From JBLYYQ01 sp048550035 (lineage in GTDB: Bacteria; Nitrospinota_A; UBA7883; JBLYYQ01), in contig JBLYYQ010000048.1 of NCBI GenBank assembly GCA_048550035.1, forward strand, positions 1 through 15,881: 15,881 bases of DNA, in the 5' to 3' direction. The stretch's first letter is position 1. Each line of letters opens with the position of its first letter. Both the position numbers and the translations under genes were made by a program. Positions 7,478 through 15,059 of this stretch are shown piece by piece. Below the pieces are notes generated by a model, which was not told the DNA's origin, ran no database searches, and was given only the letters and a program-made list of their open reading frames with translations.

Positions 7478-8134
7478 CTATAATGATAGAAATCTATTCA
7501 ATTTTAGAAACTCCATGTCTATTTTGCTATCCGATAGACTACTCTCTTTTCTGCTGAAATTCTCAACATATTTACCTATAATATCATATTCAATGTTTAA
7601 TAGTGACCCACTTTTTTTAAACTGCAGCGTGGTTGCACTATAGCTATGCGGTATAATAGCAACTTCAATCTTATTATCCATCTTCTTGGCAACTGTTAAG
7701 CTAATCCCATCAACTGCTATAGATCCTTTGCTAACTATATATTTCATATTTTCTAAGCTTAAGGTGATCTCTAAGATATGACTATTTGATTCTTTCTTAA
7801 GATTGCTGATAGTTCCAATTTCATCAACATGCCCTGTTACAATGTGACCCCCTAACCTCGTAGTCGGTAAAATGGCCTGTTCTAAGTTTAATTTTTTACC
7901 AATTTTTAGATCCTTAAAAGTTGTCTTAGATAACGATTCGCTCGAAATATCAAAGAATAGATCCATCCCTGATTGGCGGACAACTGTTAAGCAGACACCA
8001 TTTAATGCAATGCTATCTCCAACCTGACAGCTACTTGCAAATGAAGTAGCAAGAGTAATTCCAATAGTGAGATCAGCCCCTTTTTTATTCAGCTCTTTAA
8101 CTGTTGCAATCTGCTCTATTATCCCTGTAAACAT
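7478..8134 (-). CDS. ribE: riboflavin synthase, alpha chain
   Basis: Joins two molecules of 6,7-dimethyl-8-ribityllumazine into riboflavin and one pyrimidine. The two repeated barrels are clear: MFTGIIE (1-7), GDSIALNGVCLTV (39-51) in the first; GGHIVTGHVD (95-104) at the junction; KGSIAVDGISLTV (136-148), IPHSYSATTL (161-170) and NIEYDIIGKYVENF (180-193) in the second. The 218 aa include a tail of about 20 charged residues after the conserved end, slightly longer than in E. coli. The ATG at 8132-8134 lies 3 nt after the ribD stop and has little of a ribosome binding site, so it is probably translated by coupling. The symbol ribC is also used for this gene. Confidence 0.97.
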   Translation of the reverse strand: MFTGIIEQIATVKELNKKGADLTIGITLATSFASSCQVGDSIALNGVCLTVVRQSGMDLFFDISSESLSKTTFKDLKIGKKLNLEQAILPTTRLGGHIVTGHVDEIGTISNLKKESNSHILEITLSLENMKYIVSKGSIAVDGISLTVAKKMDNKIEVAIIPHSYSATTLQFKKSGSLLNIEYDIIGKYVENFSRKESSLSDSKIDMEFLKLNRFLSL

Positions 8135-8137
8135 AGA

Positions 8138-9232
8138 TCAAATAAATCCATTAACAACAATTTCATCATCAACAACCTCAATAGATTTAGAACTCATATT
8201 GATAACCTCATCCATTGAATCTACACCTCTGCCTGCAATCGAACTATGCCTCCCTCCAATCACTTTTGGCGATATGAAAAAAAGGAGTTGATCCATCAAC
8301 TTAGCATCAAAAAAGGAGGTTGAAATTTTTGGTCCTCCTTCTACTAAGAGACGCATCACACCTCTAGATCCTAACTCGTCTAAAAGTTTATGAAGATTCA
8401 CCTTCCCATCACTCCCTCTGGCCTGAACAATCTCGATCCCTTTATCTTTGAGTCGCTTCGCCTTTCTAGAAAGGGGTGCTTCAACTGTGAATATTATCGT
8501 CTTATACTTCTTAGCGGTTAAGCTGATTTGGGACTTGCTACTAATTGCAAGTTTTGAATCTACAATCAGACGAATAAGATTGTCATGCTTAGGACCAAAG
8601 CGTGCCGTCAGTAGTGGATCATCAATCTTAACAGTATTAGAGCCGACTAAAATAGCATCGACACTTCTTCTATAGTTATGTCCTATCCGTCGAAGCTTCG
8701 GCGATGTGATCCATTCTGAATCTCCTGAATTGCTCCTGACTTTACCATCTATCGATTGGGCAAATTTTAATATTACCCATGGCTTTCTCTCCTTTTGAAA
8801 CTTATGAAAGTCGGCAACTAGATAGTGGCACTGCTCTTTCATTTCTCCTGTGACAAATTCGACCTTTATCTTAGCCTGTCTTAACGCAACTGCCCCTTTA
8901 AGATTTTCTTTAACTGAATAATCTCGCTGCCCTATAACCACCCGGCTAATTTTTGACTTTACAATTTGAGTAACACAAGGTGCTGTTAATCCATGGTGGT
9001 TACAAGGTTCTAAAGTTATATAGAGAGTTGAATCTTCAGGTGAGACTTTGCAATTTCGTAATGCTTCAACCTCAGCATGGTTAGATCCAAATTTTTTATG
9101 ATAACCTTCTCCTATGATTTTGTTATTCTTGACTATCAGAGCTCCGACCGCAGGATTAGGCGATACTCGTCCTTGACCTTTTAATGCAAGCTCATAAGCT
9201 CGCTCCATATATTCGTTCTCGAAATCCTTCAT
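8138..9232 (-). CDS. ribD: bifunctional diaminohydroxyphosphoribosylaminopyrimidine deaminase / uracil reductase
   Basis: Carries out the second and third steps of riboflavin synthesis: deamination, then NADPH-dependent reduction of the ribosyl side chain. The N-terminal deaminase (about 1-145) has VSPNPAVGALIV (23-34), the zinc site HAEV (His52, Glu54) and TLEPCNHHGLTAPC (73-86) with Cys77 and Cys86. The C-terminal reductase (about 150-364) has KFAQSIDGKV (156-165), DAILVGSNTVKIDDPLLTAR (192-211) and LLVEGGP (295-301). After the zinc site the usual DPNP-x-V-x-G-x-G stretch is replaced by RDYSVKENLKGAVAL (103-117), so this segment is divergent. The start ATG overlaps the ppdK stop (ATGA), a classic sign of coupled translation. 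Length 364 aa is normal. Confidence 0.96.
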   Translation of the reverse strand: MKDFENEYMERAYELALKGQGRVSPNPAVGALIVKNNKIIGEGYHKKFGSNHAEVEALRNCKVSPEDSTLYITLEPCNHHGLTAPCVTQIVKSKISRVVIGQRDYSVKENLKGAVALRQAKIKVEFVTGEMKEQCHYLVADFHKFQKERKPWVILKFAQSIDGKVRSNSGDSEWITSPKLRRIGHNYRRSVDAILVGSNTVKIDDPLLTARFGPKHDNLIRLIVDSKLAISSKSQISLTAKKYKTIIFTVEAPLSRKAKRLKDKGIEIVQARGSDGKVNLHKLLDELGSRGVMRLLVEGGPKISTSFFDAKLMDQLLFFISPKVIGGRHSSIAGRGVDSMDEVINMSSKSIEVVDDEIVVNGFI

Positions 9233-11865
9233 CTGCTCTTTTTATCATTTAAGGCTGCCTGCGCTGCAGCTAGCCTTGCAATCGGGAGGCGGTATGGTGA
9301 ACAAGATACATAATCTAGCTTATTTGCATGGCAAAAGAGTATTGACGCTGGGTCTCCTCCATGCTCGCCGCAAATGCCGACCTTTAAACTCTTATTAGTT
9401 GATTTTCCTTTCTTTACCCCAATCTTTATCAGCTCTCCTACCCCAGATTGATCTATTGAAACAAATGGGTCAGTATCAAGGAGCCCTTGCTCTAAATATT
9501 CCGGTAAGAATCGGCCACTATCGTCGCGTGAAAAACCAAACGTTGTCTGCGTTAAATCGTTTGTTCCAAATGAGAAAAAATCGGCATGACTTGCAATCTT
9601 ATCTGCATCTAATGCTGCCCGAGGTAGCTCAATCATTGTCCCAATTGGTATCTTCATCTTTAACTTTATCTCTGACTCTACCTCCTTCTTAACCTCTACT
9701 ATCTTTTCTCTTAACAAGATCAACTCTTTATCAATCCCAACTAATGGAATCATAATCTCAGGTTGAACCTTGATCTTAGATTTTAATAGCTCACCTGTCG
9801 CTTCAAAAATTGCCCTGGCTTGCATCTGATATATTTCAGGAAATGTTATCCCAAGACGGCAGCCTCGATGACCTAACATAGGATTAAACTCATATAATGA
9901 ATCGACCTTCTCTTTTAACTTTGCGACAGAAATTTTTAGCCGATCTGATAACTCCTTGAATTCATCTTCTCGCTTTGGTAAAAATTCATGTAATGGCGGA
10001 TCTAGAAGTCTGATCGTCACAGGATATGGACTGATCGCTTTTAGTATTAATTTAAAATCATTCTTTTGCATTGGTGCAAGTTTTGCTAATGCCTTTCTTC
10101 GCATCGAAACATCTTTTGCCAATATCATCTCCCGAACTGTCACTATCCTCTTGCCTTCAAAAAACATATGTTCAGTACGGCATAGTCCAATACCTTCTGC
10201 TTTAAAATCAATCGCTCGCTTTGCATCAACTTCCGTATCACCATTGGCTCTGACTTTAAGTGTTCTTGCTTTATCTGCCCAGCTCATAAACTTCTCATAC
10301 TCTTTAAAAAGTTTAGGCTCAATAAGCTTCGCCTTCCCTAATAGTACCTTACCTGTTGTTCCGTCTAATGTTATCCAGTCGTTAGCATTTACCCTTTGCT
10401 TTCCCACCATGAAATGAGTCTGGTCTTCGCTGATATGGACCGCTTCTGCCCCTGCAACGCAACATCGACCCATCCCTCTAGCTACGACCGCAGCGTGGGA
10501 TGTCATTCCACCTGTTGAGGTTAGGATGCCCCTAGCCGCATTCATTCCACCTATGTCGTCAGGACTTGTCTCATGCCTTACTAGAATTACGGCCTCGTTT
10601 TTGCTAGCTTTAGCTACCGCCTCTTCTGAACTAAATACCACCTTACCTACTCCTGCACCTGGTGAAGCTGGCAATCCTCTAGTTAACAAATCAATCGCTG
10701 CAGCAGGATCTACCCGTTTATGTAAAAGCTGATCTAACTGCATTGGATCTATCCGTTGCAATGCTTCGTTCGTCCCTATCAGTTTCTCTTTTACCAGATC
10801 AACCGCTATCTTAATTGCAGCTTCACATGTCCTTTTACCTACTCTGCATTGCAGTATATAAAGTTTCCCAGCTTCAACTGTGAATTCTATGTCGAGCATG
10901 TCTTTATAATGTTTCTCTAGCATCTTATATATCGCATCTAGCTCTTTTTTGACTAATGGCAACTTACGACCCATCTTGCTTAGCGATAGTGGTGTTCTGA
11001 TTCCTGCTACTACATCTTCGCCTTGAGCATTAAATAAAAACTCGCCAAAGAAAATATTTTTGCCACTAGATGGATCTCTCGTAAATGCAACTCCTGTTCC
11101 GCTGTTTGAACCTAAGTTCCCAAAAACCATCGATTGCACATTTACTGCCGTACCCCACTCGACCGGAATATTATACATCTTACGATATTCAATTGCCCGT
11201 GGGTTTTGCCATGAATTAAATACCGCCTTAACCGCCATGATCAACTGCTGAATTGGATCGGCTGGGAATTTTTTCCCTGTTGATTTCTCTACCACTTTCT
11301 TATATTTTGATATTAGCTCCTCTAAATCCTCTACCGTAAGCTCGCTATCTAGATTGATCTTCCTCTTCTGCTTCTGTTTATCTAATAGCTTCTCAAACTT
11401 TGAACGCTTAACACCAAGGGCTACATCACTAAACATCGTTATAAACCTTCGGTACGAATCTAACGCAAATGCTCGATTACCACTTGAGGCTGCTAGCGCT
11501 TCAACCGTCTTATCATTCAGTCCAAGATTCAACACCGTATCCATCATCCCAGGCATCGATGCCCTTGATCCTGATCGAACAGAAAGTAGTAATGGATTAA
11601 CTGAGGAGCCTAACTCCTTATCCATATCTTTCTCTAAGCGCCTTAGGTTCTTTTGAATCTCTTCTTTTAAACCGACCGGCAAGATCGATCCCTTCTCATA
11701 ATATTCAACTGAGCATTTTGTTGTAATTGTGAAGCCTGCTGGAGTTGATATATTCAAGTTACATAGCTCTGCTAGATTTGCTCCCTTGCCACCTAGCAGG
11801 TTTTTCATCTTGGCAGATCCATCTGCTTTCCCTTTGCTAAAGTAATAGATTCTTTTTGATCTCAT
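9229..11865 (-). CDS. ppdK: pyruvate, phosphate dikinase
   Basis: Reversibly converts pyruvate + ATP + Pi to PEP + AMP + PPi, through a phosphohistidine. Three parts are visible: the N-terminal nucleotide-binding part with GGKGANLAEL (25-34), VRSGSRASMPGMMDTVLNLG (96-115) and FTRDPSSG (261-268); the phosphohistidine domain with GGMTSHAAVVARGMG (452-466), catalytic His457 and Thr455, the site used by PDRP-type regulators; and the C-terminal PEP/pyruvate barrel with GLCRTEHMFF (560-569), GHRGCRLG (665-672), SFGTNDLTQ (765-773) and GICGEHGGDP (830-839) with Cys832. Length (878 aa) and the MPGMMDT motif separate it from PEP synthase. ATG has AAAGGAG 5 nt upstream. It lies 37 nt after glyS and overlaps ribD by 4 nt. 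No PDRP gene is in the window. Confidence 0.98.
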   Translation of the reverse strand: MRSKRIYYFSKGKADGSAKMKNLLGGKGANLAELCNLNISTPAGFTITTKCSVEYYEKGSILPVGLKEEIQKNLRRLEKDMDKELGSSVNPLLLSVRSGSRASMPGMMDTVLNLGLNDKTVEALAASSGNRAFALDSYRRFITMFSDVALGVKRSKFEKLLDKQKQKRKINLDSELTVEDLEELISKYKKVVEKSTGKKFPADPIQQLIMAVKAVFNSWQNPRAIEYRKMYNIPVEWGTAVNVQSMVFGNLGSNSGTGVAFTRDPSSGKNIFFGEFLFNAQGEDVVAGIRTPLSLSKMGRKLPLVKKELDAIYKMLEKHYKDMLDIEFTVEAGKLYILQCRVGKRTCEAAIKIAVDLVKEKLIGTNEALQRIDPMQLDQLLHKRVDPAAAIDLLTRGLPASPGAGVGKVVFSSEEAVAKASKNEAVILVRHETSPDDIGGMNAARGILTSTGGMTSHAAVVARGMGRCCVAGAEAVHISEDQTHFMVGKQRVNANDWITLDGTTGKVLLGKAKLIEPKLFKEYEKFMSWADKARTLKVRANGDTEVDAKRAIDFKAEGIGLCRTEHMFFEGKRIVTVREMILAKDVSMRRKALAKLAPMQKNDFKLILKAISPYPVTIRLLDPPLHEFLPKREDEFKELSDRLKISVAKLKEKVDSLYEFNPMLGHRGCRLGITFPEIYQMQARAIFEATGELLKSKIKVQPEIMIPLVGIDKELILLREKIVEVKKEVESEIKLKMKIPIGTMIELPRAALDADKIASHADFFSFGTNDLTQTTFGFSRDDSGRFLPEYLEQGLLDTDPFVSIDQSGVGELIKIGVKKGKSTNKSLKVGICGEHGGDPASILFCHANKLDYVSCSPYRLPIARLAAAQAALNDKKSR

Positions 11866-11870
11866 ACATT

Positions 11871-11877
11871 CTCCTTT
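11871..11877 (-). promoter_or_regulatory. ribosome binding site of ppdK
   Basis: AAAGGAG on the - strand, 5 nt before the ATG at 11863-11865. It shows that ppdK is initiated independently of glyS, unlike the coupled genes that follow. A second ATG 4 nt nearer the site is out of frame. Confidence 0.7.
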
Positions 11878-11902
11878 GGAAGATTTTCTTGGTCTGTATC
11901 GT

Positions 11903-13969
11903 TTATATATTTATTCTTGAAAAATCTGCAACCTCTAACAACATCTTAAGTAGCTCACCTAATAGCGCAAGACGGTTCTCTCTTAATTTGATATCAGGAA
12001 CCATTACTAATGTCTCATCAAAAAAGGTATCTACATATCCCCTAAGTTTCGAAACCTCTTCTAAGTATGCAAAATAGTTCTTATCAGCTAATAACTTTGC
12101 AAGCTCTTTCTTACTTTCAACTATTTTTTCATACAATACATTCTCTGACTTGCTCTCAAATAATTTTGGATCAACCTTCGCTTCACTACCAGATTTTGCA
12201 ATATTTGAGACACGCTTGAATGTAATTACTAGTGGTTGATAAAAACTGGTTTGCTGCAACTTTATCATCGCATTAAAGCGGTGACTTATATCTAATATAT
12301 CATCGTTTCGAATCGCAAATATCGAATCTATTATATCTTTACCTTCACCTTTTTTAAGAAGATCTGATTGCAGGCGACCATGAATAAACTTTATAATTAT
12401 AGATCGGACCTTTTCAATATCAAAAGAGAGGGGAAGCTTAGCGAGTTCTCGTTGAGCCTCTTGTATTAAATCTGAAATGGAGAGAGTCAATTCTGAATCA
12501 ATTATAATCTGGATAATTCCTATTGCTGTCCTTCGTAGTGCAAATGGATCTTGACTGGCTGTCGGGATTAATCCTGCCATGAAGCAGCCGGTCAAACTCT
12601 CTATCTTATCGGCCAGTGCTAAGATCACTCCTGTCTTACTCTTCGGTAGATCGTCAGATGCAAAGCGAGGTAGGTAACTTTCAAAAATAGCATCTGCAAC
12701 TTCGCTATCCATCCCTTGATCTAACGCATATCTTCTCCCAATCGCCCCTTGTAGCTCTGGAAATTCAAAGACCATCAAACTTTCTAAATCTGCTTTATAT
12801 ATCTTTGCCGCCTCTGTTACTAGCCCAACCTTCTTCTTATCTACAATCTTGGCTATAACCGTCGCCAACTTCCCAACTCGAGTTACCTTCTCTTGTACTG
12901 TCCCTAACTTCTTGTGATAGGTAACCTTATCTTGACGTTTCGCAAAATCTTTTAGCGAGACCTTCATATCCTCCTGATAGAAAAATTTCGCATCTTCTAA
13001 CCTTGCCTTCAATACCCGCTCATAGCCACGAATCACAACAGCTTCATCTGTCACAATCGTATTTGCAATTGTTATAAATCTGTTTATTAATCTCCCTTCA
13101 AGATCTCTTAATCCAAACATCTTCTGATGCTTCTTCATCAACAAGATCAACACCTCGTCAGGCAATTTTAGATATTTTTCATCAAACTTACCTATTAGTG
13201 GAATTGGCCATTCTGTAAGATAGCTTACCGTCTCTAGTAATGATTGATCCTCTACCACCGTTGCGTTATGAAGGTCGGCTAACCTCCTTGCTTCTTCTAT
13301 TATCCGCTCTTGCCTCTCGATAGCATCAATTAACAGGTACCCAGATCTGGTCTTTGAGATATAATCATCAATTGAATCGACATTAATCGAGCCTACTGTT
13401 AAAAATCGATGACCGTAGCTTCTGTTTGACGATTTTATTCCGGCAATACTCACCTTGCATTCTTTAGAATCAAAAAGAGAAAGAACCCACTTTATTGGAC
13501 GAGGATATCTATAACATGTATCACCCCAAACCATAGTTTTAGCAAATCCAATCCCAAGAACTAGTCGCTCTACCTCTGAACGGATGATCTCAACGCTATT
13601 CTTAGGATTAATCGTAATCTTTGCTCCAAGAAATTCTACTCCATTTTTATCTATAATTTCTAGATCATCAACGAGCAATCCTTTCGATTTTGCAAACCCG
13701 TCTGCCGCTTTAGTATAGCTGCCATCTTTATTTTGACCCCGTGATCTTGGAGGACCTGTAACTATAACTTCACTTTTTTTTGTCTGCTTCTCTAAACCTT
13801 TAACAAAAAGTATTAGTCGCCTTGGCGTCGCATAACTTTGAATGCTCTGATATCTTAATTGTGACTCTTGAAGTAACTGCTCAAATTGCACCTTAAGTGA
13901 CTCCTTGGCTCCTTCTATATAATCCGATGGTAATTCTTCTGAACCTATCTCTAATAGATATTCGCTCAC
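11903..13969 (-). CDS. glyS: glycyl-tRNA synthetase, beta subunit
   Basis: Beta chain of the bacterial alpha2-beta2 glycyl-tRNA synthetase; it binds tRNA(Gly), while the alpha chain (GlyQ) carries most of the catalytic site. Family signatures run the whole length: EIGSEELP (7-14), ATPRRL (47-52), RYPRPIKWVLSLFD (154-167), KKHQKMFGL (279-287), GYERVLKARLEDAKFFYQED (315-334), YHKKLGTVQEK (351-361), FEFPELQGAIGRRYA (401-415), DPFALRRTAIGII (474-486), and a C-terminal anticodon-binding helix bundle ending near residue 688. Length is normal for a stand-alone beta chain, so it is not a GlyQ-GlyS fusion. The start is GTG with GGAG 8 nt upstream. It is the first gene of the - strand block, and no glyQ is adjacent: the neighbour is a divergent flavoprotein gene. 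Confidence 0.97.
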   Translation of the reverse strand: MSEYLLEIGSEELPSDYIEGAKESLKVQFEQLLQESQLRYQSIQSYATPRRLILFVKGLEKQTKKSEVIVTGPPRSRGQNKDGSYTKAADGFAKSKGLLVDDLEIIDKNGVEFLGAKITINPKNSVEIIRSEVERLVLGIGFAKTMVWGDTCYRYPRPIKWVLSLFDSKECKVSIAGIKSSNRSYGHRFLTVGSINVDSIDDYISKTRSGYLLIDAIERQERIIEEARRLADLHNATVVEDQSLLETVSYLTEWPIPLIGKFDEKYLKLPDEVLILLMKKHQKMFGLRDLEGRLINRFITIANTIVTDEAVVIRGYERVLKARLEDAKFFYQEDMKVSLKDFAKRQDKVTYHKKLGTVQEKVTRVGKLATVIAKIVDKKKVGLVTEAAKIYKADLESLMVFEFPELQGAIGRRYALDQGMDSEVADAIFESYLPRFASDDLPKSKTGVILALADKIESLTGCFMAGLIPTASQDPFALRRTAIGIIQIIIDSELTLSISDLIQEAQRELAKLPLSFDIEKVRSIIIKFIHGRLQSDLLKKGEGKDIIDSIFAIRNDDILDISHRFNAMIKLQQTSFYQPLVITFKRVSNIAKSGSEAKVDPKLFESKSENVLYEKIVESKKELAKLLADKNYFAYLEEVSKLRGYVDTFFDETLVMVPDIKLRENRLALLGELLKMLLEVADFSRINI

Positions 13970-13977
13970 TTTTTAAA

Positions 13978-13981
13978 CTCC
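13978..13981 (-). promoter_or_regulatory. ribosome binding site of glyS (GTG start)
   Basis: GGAG in a purine-rich context on the - strand, 8 nt before the GTG at 13967-13969. It supports GTG as the start, since the following conserved residues (EYLLEIGSEELP) leave no room for a later one. Confidence 0.6.
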
Positions 13982-14000
13982 ACTTTTTTTAATCTTGCTC

Positions 14001-14027
14001 AGTATAACATCAAAAATCATATTTCAA
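14001..14027 (-). promoter_or_regulatory. candidate promoter of the glyS operon
   Basis: On the - strand TGTTATACT (14009 down to 14001) is an extended -10 with TATACT matching 5 of 6 consensus bases. A TTGAAA (14027 down to 14022) lies 15 nt upstream, shorter than ideal, which the extended -10 may compensate. The predicted start would leave a leader of roughly 25 nt before the GTG. This would be the only evident promoter for the whole run of genes from glyS to nhaB. It is a visual match only. Confidence 0.45.
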
Positions 14028-14066
14028 AATTGACCAACCACTGCTAAACTGCTACTTACTTAATTT

Positions 14067-14075
14067 TGGTATAAA
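14067..14075 (+). promoter_or_regulatory. candidate extended -10 promoter of the ypdA-like gene
   Basis: TGGTATAAA is an extended -10 with 5 of 6 consensus bases in the hexamer. The only good -35-like sequence, TTGACC at 14030-14035, is 34 nt upstream and too far to pair with it. The predicted transcript start near 14082 leaves a short leader containing AAGGA (14086-14090) 6 nt before the ATG. It is a visual match only. Confidence 0.42.
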
Positions 14076-14096
14076 TTTTAACTCTAAGGATATCCT

Positions 14097-15059
14097 ATGA
14101 TTTATGATGTCGTAATTATTGGTGCTGGCCCTGCTGGACTCAGTTGTGCTATTGAGGCTGTTAAGAACAATCTTAGCTATCTCCTTGTCGATAAAGGAGG
14201 GCTTGTCGACTCTATTTACCGCTTCTCGCCTGATATGACATTCTTTTCTACCCCAGATCTTTTGTCAATTGGCGATATCCTCTTTGTTAGCAACTCATTT
14301 CGACCTTCTAGAATCGAAACTTTAAGCTATTACCGTCAAGTTGCAGACCATTATAACCTAAATTTTAAACCATATACTAAGATTAACTCAATTACCAAAA
14401 AGGAATCTATCTTTAACCTAGATGGGCTAACTCACTTAAGAGAACCGGTAAAATTGCAAGCTGCAAAAGTCATTATAGCAACAGGTTATTATGATAATCC
14501 AAACATGTTAAATATTGAAGGTGAAGAGCTTGAGAAGGTTTCTCATTATTATCACGAAGCACACCCTTATGTTGGATCAGAGGTTGCTATCGTAGGTGGT
14601 AAAAACTCGGCCGTTGAAGCTGCTCTTGCATTCTCTAGAGCAAAAGTTAAGGTAACTTTAATCTACAGACACGCTACATTATCTTCATCCGTTAAGTATT
14701 GGATCGTCCCAGATATTGACAAAAAAATTGAGAATAATGATATTAAAACTTTTTTCAATACTGAACTTACCAAAATCAATGCTACCTCACTTGAGTTGCA
14801 AAATGTTAAGACTAAAGAGCAGTTTTCGATCAAAAATGATTTCCTATTTGCTCTTACCGGCTACCGACCAGATATCAAATTTATAGAAACCGCAGGGGCC
14901 GATTATGATCCTAAAACTTTAGCTCCAACTCTGAATAAAGAGACTTTAGAAAGTTCGGTAAAAAATCTCTTCTTTGCAGGCTCAATTGTTGCCGGATTAA
15001 ATAATAATAAGATCTTTATCGAAAATAGTCGCGATCATGGAAAACTGATTCTTAGCTAA
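14097..15059 (+). CDS. YpdA/Bdr-like FAD- and NADPH-dependent oxidoreductase
   Basis: A 320-aa two-dinucleotide-domain flavoprotein. The best match from memory is YpdA (bacillithiol disulfide reductase, Bdr): VVIIGAGPAGLSCAIE (5-20) binds FAD, FFSTPDLLSIGD (49-60), IIATGYYDNPNMLNIEGEEL (126-145), VSHYYHEAHPY (148-158), VAIVGGKNSAVEAAL (163-177) binds NADPH, and FFAGSIVAGLNNNKIFIEN (292-310) closes the FAD site. It has no CxxC, so it is not a thioredoxin reductase. Most YpdA proteins have Cys in the N-terminal GGGPCG; here that residue is Ala13, and the only cysteine in the protein is Cys17. The substrate is therefore uncertain; a different low-molecular-weight thiol, or a ferredoxin/flavodoxin-type role, is possible. 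ATG with AAGGA 6 nt upstream. Its stop overlaps that of the convergent gene. Confidence 0.87.
   Translation: MIYDVVIIGAGPAGLSCAIEAVKNNLSYLLVDKGGLVDSIYRFSPDMTFFSTPDLLSIGDILFVSNSFRPSRIETLSYYRQVADHYNLNFKPYTKINSITKKESIFNLDGLTHLREPVKLQAAKVIIATGYYDNPNMLNIEGEELEKVSHYYHEAHPYVGSEVAIVGGKNSAVEAALAFSRAKVKVTLIYRHATLSSSVKYWIVPDIDKKIENNDIKTFFNTELTKINATSLELQNVKTKEQFSIKNDFLFALTGYRPDIKFIETAGADYDPKTLAPTLNKETLESSVKNLFFAGSIVAGLNNNKIFIENSRDHGKLILS

Noticed and set aside
9956..10417. Open frame of 153 codons on the + strand inside ppdK
   Set aside because: It is antisense to a strongly conserved enzyme, has no recognisable motif and no good ribosome binding site; it is a by-product of ppdK codon use.
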